From an uncultured Clostridia bacterium (GTDB lineage Bacteria > Bacillota > Clostridia > TANB77 > CAG-508), in NCBI GenBank assembly GCA_934153805.1, contig CAKPFO010000045.1, positions 1-11,804 on the forward strand: 11,804 bases of DNA, written 5' to 3'. The position numbers were made by a program, and so were the translations under genes. A model generated the notes under the pieces. The model had not been told where the DNA came from. It made no database searches and saw only the letters and a program-made list of their open reading frames with translations. Below are positions 6,494-11,804 of this stretch, one piece after another. Each line of letters begins with the position of its first letter. Position 1 is the first letter of the stretch.

Positions 6494-8182
6494 ATGAAGT
6501 TACAACATTTAGCAATTATATTTGTAATTATAATATTCCCTATATCATTAGTAGTTGGAGAATATATAGGTTCGCAAATAGATACAATCTATTTACAAAC
6601 ACAATATAATACAAGGTTGCAAAATGCAACATATGATGCAATAACAGCATTTCAACTAAATACAACAAACAATAAATATTCTTCAATAAGTGATTCTAAA
6701 ATAAGGGATATAGAAGCATCAATAAACTCTTTTTATAACTCATTGGGAACATCGATGGGGGCTAGTGGTTATGATGCAGACACTTTAAAATCATATATAC
6801 CAGCAATGGTGTATACGATGTATGATGGATATTATATATATGGAAAATATTATAATTATAATATAAGTGATTATCAATATGGACTAAAACCATATATATA
6901 CTATTCATGTAGATATGAAAATGATAGAAATAATTTTATTGTAAATTATACACTAGACAATAGTATTACTGTATATGGAAATATCAATGGAGAATATGTT
7001 ACAAAGTCTGGATATTTAATAAATCCAAGTTTAGTATCATATAATCAAAACGATTTTATAACAGATGTATATGGAAACAAGTATCCTATAAGAGTTACAT
7101 ATGATGGATTAACAATAGAAAGAGAAATTTTAACACAACAAATAATAACAGTAGATGAAAATAAAAATGCAACAGATCCAACAGTGTATGAATATACCTA
7201 TTATAACAATCAAAAAATATATAAAGATGGAGATAGATATTTCTTATATAAGAACAATCAAAAAGAATATTTAACAGATAAAGGAAAAGTTCTACAAAAG
7301 GGTGAAGTAACACAGTTGATGTATGCTAACTTAATGACTTCAAATGGACATTTATATAGCAATAGTGCTGTAGAATATTATGTTGAAGCATATGAATTTA
7401 GTAGTTGGATAATAGAAAATATAGGAAAAATAACTCAAGAAAATGCTGTAGATTCAGAGGGTAATAGAATCACGGATTTTACAACAAATACAGGTAATAA
7501 ACCAATATTTAATTTTAGTGCAGAAAACAACCCATTAACAGATGGCTCAGTATTTAACGAAAATAGAATAAGTGTAATAAGAAAAAGCATAGAAACAAAC
7601 CTTTCATCAGCAATAGCAAATTACAATGAAGGTTCTGGAGGAACATATAAATTTGAAATGCCAATCTTTACAGAAGATGATTGGGATAAAGTATTAAACA
7701 ATATTTCAATATCAGTATTTATGCAAGGATTGCCAATAAAATCTAAATATTTTAATAGTTATTGTATAATAACAAATGACAAAAATAAAGAGGTTGTAAA
7801 TGAAGACTCAATATACATATTAACACAGCATGATGGTGTTACAGAAGCACATTTGCCAACATGTACAGATATGATAGATAATAATTATACTGTGATTGGA
7901 GCGTATAAGGTAATAGATTTTCTATCACAAACTGTAACAATATCAACTGATAATGAAGTTTATTATTTCCCTCATGTAGATACAAAGTGTTATAATTGTA
8001 TTGTAAATGTTTCTCAAACTTATGATATAGACGATTTAATAAAAGGCAAATTAAAAAAATATAATTTACAAAAAAATGAATATGAAGAAGTAGATAAAAA
8101 TATTTCAAGTGTAAGAAAGATGTATTTAACAGCTTTAGGAAGAGAACGTTATGATTTGTATAAAACTAATGGATATTTTTAA
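6494..8182 (+). CDS. Large Tyr-rich membrane-anchored surface protein of the pilus-like locus
   Basis: This 562-residue protein of unrecognised family starts MKLQHLAIIFVIIIFPISLV: one N-terminal helix (about 4-23), then a long extracytoplasmic part. The segment after the helix (QTQYNTRLQNATYDAITAF, about 35-53) has a pilin-like amphipathic pattern, so the protein could be a pilin with a large head. Residues about 103-145 are extremely rich in Tyr. Near the C-terminus are His453-x3-Cys457 and His494-x4-Cys499-x2-Cys502, which could bind a metal or form disulfides. GAGGA at 6483-6487 is 6 nt before the ATG. It is separated from the pilin operon by a terminator-like stem-loop, so its level may differ. 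A tip adhesin or priming subunit is the likely role by context; no enzyme motif was found. Confidence 0.72.
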   Translation: MKLQHLAIIFVIIIFPISLVVGEYIGSQIDTIYLQTQYNTRLQNATYDAITAFQLNTTNNKYSSISDSKIRDIEASINSFYNSLGTSMGASGYDADTLKSYIPAMVYTMYDGYYIYGKYYNYNISDYQYGLKPYIYYSCRYENDRNNFIVNYTLDNSITVYGNINGEYVTKSGYLINPSLVSYNQNDFITDVYGNKYPIRVTYDGLTIEREILTQQIITVDENKNATDPTVYEYTYYNNQKIYKDGDRYFLYKNNQKEYLTDKGKVLQKGEVTQLMYANLMTSNGHLYSNSAVEYYVEAYEFSSWIIENIGKITQENAVDSEGNRITDFTTNTGNKPIFNFSAENNPLTDGSVFNENRISVIRKSIETNLSSAIANYNEGSGGTYKFEMPIFTEDDWDKVLNNISISVFMQGLPIKSKYFNSYCIITNDKNKEVVNEDSIYILTQHDGVTEAHLPTCTDMIDNNYTVIGAYKVIDFLSQTVTISTDNEVYYFPHVDTKCYNCIVNVSQTYDIDDLIKGKLKKYNLQKNEYEEVDKNISSVRKMYLTALGRERYDLYKTNGYF

Positions 8183-8197
8183 TTATTAGAATTTGTT

Positions 8198-8396
8198 ATT
8201 TATATAGAATCTGACATTATAATATATTTTTTGTCTCCTCGTTCGAGCTAAATTATCTAAAAATTCTAATATAAATTTGACGGGACCCTTTCAATAAATG
8301 AACATTCCCCGTAAAATTTATATAAGAATTTCTACGATAATTTCCTCTCAATACGTCGACTGCAAAATATATTATAATGTCAGATTCTATATAAAT
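8198..8396. repeat. 199-bp palindromic MITE-like element with 33-bp perfect terminal inverted repeats
   Basis: Bases 8198-8230 and 8364-8396 are perfect reverse complements over 33 bp. The symmetry resumes inside: 8250-8284 pairs with about 8308-8343 with few mismatches, leaving a central loop near 8285-8307. Two non-matching lateral stretches contain their own small palindromes (CTCGTTCGAG at 8238-8247; GTCGAC at 8355-8360). There is no credible gene inside. Size, symmetry and AT-rich ends fit a non-autonomous transposon (MITE). The TA-rich ends make a TA target duplication possible, but the exact ends cannot be fixed. It fills most of the gap between the surface-protein gene and spoIVB. A structured RNA is the alternative. 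Confidence 0.72.
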
Positions 8397-8452
8397 GTAA
8401 TTACAATGTGGTTAGTAAATAAAAAAATGGTTAAAATAATAATAAAAATAAA

Positions 8453-8457
8453 AAGGA
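8453..8457 (+). promoter_or_regulatory. Ribosome site that decides the spoIVB start
   Basis: AAGGA directly abuts the ATG at 8458 but lies 9 nt before the in-frame GTG at 8467. The GTG is therefore the more likely start, giving a protein that begins MKKLFKIL. Confidence 0.6.
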
Positions 8458-8466
8458 ATGATAACA

Positions 8467-9708
8467 GTGAAAAAACTTTTTAAAATATTATTTATTTTAA
8501 CCATTTTTTTTGTCATATATGTATATGTACTAAATATAACAATGATGCCTAAAAGTATAACTTTGCTTCAAGGAGAAAAGCTAGAGTTAGCTACATTATG
8601 GGGATTAAAGTTAAAGCAAAATTCAAAAAGTAGTACAAATGTAGAAAGTTATGACCAAGAAAAAACATTAGAAACATCTGGGGGGATTGGGGACGAAACA
8701 CAGGTAGCAGGAAGAATAGACTTAAGTTTAAATTTGTTTAATGCAATAGATTTAACAAATATAACAGTAAATGTAATACCAAAAACAAAAGTAGTCCCAC
8801 TAGGAAATGCTATAGGGTTAAAATTATATACAGAAGGAGTATTAATAGTAGGCCTTTCAGAAATAAATGGAGTAAAACCATATGAAAATACTGGAATAAA
8901 AGAAGGAGATAGAATAGTGTATATAAACAACAAAAAGATATCATCTACAGACGATTTAGTAGAAACCGTAAATAGTTCACAGGGAAAAGAAGTACAAGTA
9001 AAATATGTAAAAGAAGAAAATAGTGAAGAAAAGACAGTAGGTATGGTTCCAGTAAAAACAAATGATAATGAATTTAAGTTAGGTCTATGGGTAAGGGATG
9101 CTGCAGCAGGTGTTGCAACAGCAACGTTCTATGAACCAGATTCAGGGTATTTTGGTTCTCTAGGACACGGAATAACAGATGTAGACACAGGTGACTTAGT
9201 AACAATTGCAAATGGAGAATTAGTAAATTCCAATATAGTGTCAATAAAAAAAGGAGAAAAAGGAACACCAGGAGAAATAAGAGGGAGTATAGAAGGACAA
9301 AGTAAAATAGGAGATGTATATAAAAATACAGCCTTTGGCGTATTTGGAAAAATAACAAGCACAGCAAGATTACATGTAACAGAAGATGAAATGGAAGTAT
9401 TATCTAGAAATAACATAAAAACAGGAAAAGCACAGATTATATGTGAGCTAGAAAAAGGAAATAAAAAATATTATAATATAGAAATAGAAAAAATTTACAC
9501 AAACAACAATAAAGACAATAAAAGTATGTTAATAAAAGTTACAGATGATGAATTAATAGAAAAAACAGGAGGAATTATACAAGGAATGAGCGGTTCACCA
9601 ATTATACAAAATGGAAAATTTGTTGGAGCAGTTACACATGTATTAGTAAATGACCCAACGACAGGATACGGAGTCTTTGCAGATATGATGTTAAAAGAGA
9701 TAAAATAA
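8467..9708 (+). CDS. spoIVB: SpoIVB peptidase (PDZ, S55 serine protease), sigmaK checkpoint signal
   Basis: 413 residues from the GTG start, close to the roughly 425 of Bacillus SpoIVB. The forespore makes and secretes this protease; in Bacillus it cuts SpoIVFA so that pro-sigmaK processing can begin in the mother cell. One N-terminal membrane helix (about 5-25) is followed by a PDZ domain at about 109-200 (VVPLGNAIGL..., then GIKEGDRIVYINNKKI). The S55 domain carries His234 in LGHGITD, Asp360 in VTDDEL and Ser375 in GMSGSPI. The 15-residue Asp-to-Ser spacing matches the known triad. All key residues are intact. In Bacillus and many Clostridia spo0A follows directly; here the next gene is convergent murC. 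No convincing sigmaF/G promoter was found in the short space downstream of the palindromic element. Confidence 0.97.
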   Translation: MKKLFKILFILTIFFVIYVYVLNITMMPKSITLLQGEKLELATLWGLKLKQNSKSSTNVESYDQEKTLETSGGIGDETQVAGRIDLSLNLFNAIDLTNITVNVIPKTKVVPLGNAIGLKLYTEGVLIVGLSEINGVKPYENTGIKEGDRIVYINNKKISSTDDLVETVNSSQGKEVQVKYVKEENSEEKTVGMVPVKTNDNEFKLGLWVRDAAAGVATATFYEPDSGYFGSLGHGITDVDTGDLVTIANGELVNSNIVSIKKGEKGTPGEIRGSIEGQSKIGDVYKNTAFGVFGKITSTARLHVTEDEMEVLSRNNIKTGKAQIICELEKGNKKYYNIEIEKIYTNNNKDNKSMLIKVTDDELIEKTGGIIQGMSGSPIIQNGKFVGAVTHVLVNDPTTGYGVFADMMLKEIK

Positions 9709-9714
9709 GAAGTC

Positions 9715-9821
9715 AAAATAAAAACCCTATACTTATTAATAGAAGTTCTATAATAAATGTTAAAGTAGTTTTTATAACTACTAAAATAATTGTTATAGAG
9801 CTATTTTAATAAATATAGGGT
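9715..9821 (-). terminator. Long palindromic terminator between convergent spoIVB and murC
   Basis: ACCCTAT (9724-9730) pairs with ATAGGGT (9815-9821). The symmetry continues inward through CTATAA/TTATAG (9748-9753 / 9793-9798) to AGTAGTT/AACTACT (9764-9770 / 9776-9782) around the loop TTTAT. Read on the minus strand, the stem is followed by TTTTTATTTT (9724-9715), a good intrinsic terminator for murC. The plus strand lacks a comparable T-tract, though the structure may also stop spoIVB transcripts. Confidence 0.65.
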
Positions 9822-9840
9822 ATAAACAGTGTATTTAAAT

Positions 9841-11220
9841 CTATTTTAAAATCATCGGTCCTATGTTAGTTACGCTTCCAGCACCTAAAGTAAGAACAAT
9901 ATCATCTTTTTGTACATTATCTTTTAAATAAGAAACAATGTCTTCAAATTTAGGAATATATAGAGCTTTTCTACCTAATTTTTGTAATCTGTCTACAATA
10001 TCCTGAGAAGAAACATTGTAAGTATTAGTTTCTCTTGCAGCATAAATATCTGTAATTATAATGTTGTCAAAATAAGTTAATGCGTCTGCAAAAGCATCTA
10101 AATGATTTAAAGTTCTACTATAAGTATGAGGTTGGAAAACAACCCAAGAATGATTATAAGTTTTCTTCTTTAAAGCTACAGCAGTTGCTTTTATTTCAGT
10201 AGGATGGTGACCATAATCATCATAAATACTAGCACCATTATATGTACCAACATATTCAAATCTTCTATGAGCACCTGTATATTTTTTTAGAGCAGATTTC
10301 ATATCAGATTTATCAATACCGTAAGAGTCGCATAATGCAATACATGCCAAGGCATTAGAAACGTTATGTGGTCCAGGGATAGATAGTTCAAATGATGCAT
10401 AGAACTTATTATTATGATATACATCAAATGAAGGAAAACCATTTTTATTAAATGAAATATTTCTAGCAATAAAGTTTGCCTTATCATTATCTATAGCATA
10501 AGAAACTACTTTAGCATTAGTATATTTATGTAGCTCAGCACAGTATTTGTTATCAATATTTACTACAAGAAGACCGTCATCAGGTAGTAAACCAACGTAT
10601 TTAACAAAAGCTCTGTTAATATTTTCTATGTTTTTAAAATAATCTAAGTGGTCATTATCAATATTTAAAATAATTTCAGCTTTAGGGTAAAACTTTAAAA
10701 AGCTTTCAACGTACTCGCAAGCCTCAATAATAAAATGCTCACTATTTCCAATTTTGTAATTTCCATTTATAGCTTTTAAAGTTGCTCCAACTTGAATAGA
10801 TGGGTCCATACAAGCTTCTATAAAACACATAGAAACCATAGAAGTAGTTGTAGTCTTTCCATGAGTCCCAGATACACAAATAGTATCTTCAAAAGCTTTT
10901 GTTATTAAGCCTAAGAAATCAGCTCTTTCAATAGTAGGAATACCAAGACTTCTAGCTTTTACAAGTTCTGGGTCATCTTGTTTAATTGCAGCAGTATAAA
11001 CAACAACGTCAGATTTTGCAACCATTCCAATATCATGACCAATAACAACATGAATACCATCTAAATTTAATTTTTTTGTAACATCAGATTCGTTAGCATC
11101 AGAACCTGTAACAGTAAATCCCCAAGTTTTTAGAATCTCTGCAATACCGCTCATGCTTACTCCACCAATACCAATCATATGTATATTTTTATATTTTTTT
11201 AGCTCTTCTAAATTTGCCAA
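9841..11220 (-). CDS. murC: UDP-N-acetylmuramate--L-alanine ligase
   Basis: 459 residues from a TTG start. MurC is the cytoplasmic, ATP-dependent ligase that adds L-Ala to UDP-MurNAc, the first amino-acid step in peptidoglycan precursor synthesis. In order: N-terminal UDP-binding fold with MIGIGGVSMSGIAEIL (residues 15-30), ATP loop GTHGKTTTTS (118-127), EACEY (166-170), DNDHLDYF (188-195), PGPHN (282-286), DDYGHHPTEI (334-343), FQPHTYSRT (362-370) and C-terminal LGAGSV (445-450). All are hallmarks of MurC and the length is normal. The GTG at 11229 is only 1 nt from the AAAGGAG ribosome site, whereas the TTG at 11220 lies 10 nt from it, so the TTG is chosen. The gene has its own promoter and is divergent from spoVG. 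Confidence 0.97.
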   Translation of the reverse strand: MANLEELKKYKNIHMIGIGGVSMSGIAEILKTWGFTVTGSDANESDVTKKLNLDGIHVVIGHDIGMVAKSDVVVYTAAIKQDDPELVKARSLGIPTIERADFLGLITKAFEDTICVSGTHGKTTTTSMVSMCFIEACMDPSIQVGATLKAINGNYKIGNSEHFIIEACEYVESFLKFYPKAEIILNIDNDHLDYFKNIENINRAFVKYVGLLPDDGLLVVNIDNKYCAELHKYTNAKVVSYAIDNDKANFIARNISFNKNGFPSFDVYHNNKFYASFELSIPGPHNVSNALACIALCDSYGIDKSDMKSALKKYTGAHRRFEYVGTYNGASIYDDYGHHPTEIKATAVALKKKTYNHSWVVFQPHTYSRTLNHLDAFADALTYFDNIIITDIYAARETNTYNVSSQDIVDRLQKLGRKALYIPKFEDIVSYLKDNVQKDDIVLTLGAGSVTNIGPMILK

Positions 11221-11230
11221 TTTAAGCACA

Positions 11231-11237
11231 CTCCTTT
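11231..11237 (-). promoter_or_regulatory. Ribosome site that decides the murC start
   Basis: AAAGGAG on the minus strand. It is 1 nt from a GTG (11229-11227) and 10 nt from a TTG (11220-11218) in the same frame, which favours the TTG. Confidence 0.6.
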
Positions 11238-11282
11238 AGGATAGTTATTGCATATAAAAACAAGTTTTATATACCTCAACAG

Positions 11283-11311
11283 ATTATACAATTAATTAAC
11301 TAAATTTTCAA
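11283..11311 (-). promoter_or_regulatory. sigmaA-type promoter for murC
   Basis: On the minus strand: TTGAAA (11311-11306), 17 bp, TATAAT (11288-11283). The -35 matches 5 of 6 bases and the -10 all 6. Transcription would start near 11276, giving a leader of about 55 nt before the murC start at 11220. Confidence 0.75.
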
Positions 11312-11319
11312 TACATTTT

Positions 11320-11341
11320 AACAAACTTATCATATATTCGT
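11320..11341. repeat. 22-bp direct repeat, copy 1
   Basis: A 22-bp sequence beginning AACAAACTTATCATAT that recurs exactly at 11363-11384. It lies 9 bp upstream of the murC -35 box. Confidence 0.8.
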
Positions 11342-11362
11342 GTATATGTGTCAATAATGTGA

Positions 11363-11384
11363 AACAAACTTATCATATATTCGT
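11363..11384. repeat. 22-bp direct repeat, copy 2
   Basis: Exact second copy, 43 bp from the first (about four helical turns), so both would face the same side of the DNA. Candidate binding sites for a regulator of murC, or a duplication remnant. Confidence 0.8.
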
Positions 11385-11491
11385 TATTAAATAGTTATAA
11401 ATTACAGTTTATAAAAAAGTTTTTTACTTTGGTAATATATTGTCTTTACATACCTTGTGTGTTACATTTGCAATATTAAAGATAACGTATG

Positions 11492-11503
11492 TAGATTAAT
11501 CTA
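11492..11503. promoter_or_regulatory. 12-bp perfect palindrome, possible operator
   Basis: TAGATTAATCTA, self-complementary, in the middle of the murC-spoVG intergenic region about 100 bp upstream of the spoVG promoter. Palindromes of this length occur by chance in AT-rich DNA, so the role is uncertain. Confidence 0.35.
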
Positions 11504-11598
11504 ATCATATTCACAGTTATATTAATTATATTATGATTTAATAAAAATGTTACAACCAAAAAAGAAAAAAATATTTTTTCTAAAATTTGTAAAAAAGA

Positions 11599-11625
11599 GA
11601 AGGAAAAGAATTTTTTTTGGCGAAT
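11599..11625 (+). promoter_or_regulatory. sigmaH promoter of spoVG
   Basis: GAAGGAAAA (11599-11607), 11 bp, GGCGAAT (11619-11625). This fits the Bacillus sigmaH pattern RnAGGAwWW-N11-12-RnnGAAT at every defined position. spoVG is the classic sigmaH target in Bacillus subtilis, so the biology agrees. Just upstream is an AT-rich box with GAAAAAA-ATA-TTTTTTC (11564-11580), similar in place to the AT box needed by the Bacillus promoter. Start of transcription is expected near 11632. Confidence 0.75.
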
Positions 11626-11632
11626 AATATAA

Positions 11633-11655
11633 TTGTACATAAGAAAAGTGTACAA
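11633..11655 (+). promoter_or_regulatory. Inverted repeat at the spoVG transcription start / 5' leader
   Basis: TTGTACA (11633-11639) and TGTACAA (11649-11655), perfect 7-bp arms with a 9-nt spacer. It sits where transcription from the sigmaH promoter should begin, so it could be an operator or a 5' stem-loop that stabilises the mRNA. Confidence 0.5.
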
Positions 11656-11685
11656 ATATTAAAAACAGTGGAAAGAGGTGCTCAA

Positions 11686-11804
11686 ATGCAAATAACAGAT
11701 GTACGTTTAAGAAAAGTAAATTCAGAAAACAGAATGAAAGCTGTTGCTTCTGTAACATTCGATAACGAATTCGCAGTTCACGATATTAAAGTTATCGAAA
11801 GCCA
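11686..11804 (+). CDS. spoVG: SpoVG regulator (3' end beyond window)
   Basis: 39 complete codons are visible, beginning MQITDVRLRKVNSENRMKAV and continuing to FAVHDIKVIES. This matches the start of SpoVG (Bacillus: MEVTDVRLRRVNTDGRMRAI ... FVVHDIRVI). SpoVG is a small (about 85-97 residues) nucleic-acid-binding protein that affects septation, sporulation and, in other Firmicutes, surface-structure and virulence gene expression. GAGGTG at 11675-11680 is 5 nt before the ATG. A sigmaH-like promoter lies 61 bp upstream. In related genomes glmU commonly follows; that cannot be seen here. Confidence 0.95.
   Translation, partial: MQITDVRLRKVNSENRMKAVASVTFDNEFAVHDIKVIES

Noticed and set aside
8397..8457. 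sigmaF/sigmaG promoter directly upstream of spoIVB
   Set aside because: A CATNHTA-like match exists only inside the left arm of the palindrome (8215-8221), with no matching -35 at the right spacing; nothing convincing was found in 8397-8457.
8458..8466. ATG at 8458 as the spoIVB start
   Set aside because: AAGGA directly touches this ATG, leaving no spacer; the GTG at 8467 is properly spaced.
8298..8483. 61-codon open frame running from the palindromic element into spoIVB
   Set aside because: It lies within the palindrome, has no good ribosome site, overlaps spoIVB out of frame, and has a low-complexity Ile/Lys-rich product.
9074..9416. Two open frames antisense to spoIVB
   Set aside because: They lie over the conserved S55 domain, and their Leu/Phe-rich products are typical shadows of an AT-rich gene.
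11221..11229. GTG at 11229 as the murC start
   Set aside because: Only 1 nt separates it from AAAGGAG; the in-frame TTG at 11220 has normal spacing. The difference is three residues.
11320..11384. CRISPR array from the 22-bp direct repeats
   Set aside because: There are only two copies, a single 21-bp interval, no cas genes, and the repeat itself is AT-rich without a stem.
11531..11758. 75-codon minus-strand frame over the spoVG promoter and start
   Set aside because: Phe/Leu low-complexity product, no ribosome site, and it overlaps clear spoVG coding and promoter sequence.

Overview
The window is strongly AT-rich and carries two endospore-former genes, spoIVB and spoVG, together with a Gram-positive type murC. 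Leaders are short, with AGGAGG-like ribosome sites. This points to a low-GC Clostridia-type Firmicute, probably not a close relative of Bacillus because spoIVB has no spo0A beside it. The species cannot be named from the sequence.

Positions 1-8182 (+) are one locus that looks like a divergent Tad / type II secretion-like pilus or export machine. It opens with the C-terminal part of a CpaF/TadA-type ATPase (1-708). Next is a 691-residue membrane protein carrying two T2SS-F (TadB/TadC-like) platform modules in one chain (739-2814). Then come seven small-to-medium proteins that each have one N-terminal membrane helix. Five of these (2838-5814) are divergent paralogues: four begin MEN[AT]xxAL, and all share a middle Gly/His...[IV]..[ST][IL] segment and a C-terminal beta-hairpin. 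Their N-termini look like already mature pilins and lack a prepilin-peptidase leader. The other two are a TadE-like protein (5819-6343) and a large Tyr-rich surface protein (6494-8182). No described pilus system with these subunits is recognised here; this is the best candidate for a new system in the window.

Positions 8183-8466 hold a 199-bp near-palindrome with perfect 33-bp terminal inverted repeats, resembling a MITE, immediately before spoIVB. spoIVB (8467-9708) encodes the PDZ/S55 peptidase that signals in the sigmaK checkpoint, with its catalytic His, Asp and Ser all visible. A long palindrome that ends in a T-tract on the minus strand separates it from the convergent murC (9841-11220, minus).

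The 465-bp region between divergent murC and spoVG is regulatory. It contains a TTGAAA-N17-TATAAT promoter for murC, two 22-bp direct repeats 43 bp apart just upstream of it, a 12-bp palindrome, and an AT-rich box. It also contains a sequence that fits the sigmaH promoter consensus in front of spoVG, with a TTGTACA/TGTACAA inverted repeat near the expected start of transcription. The window ends inside spoVG.
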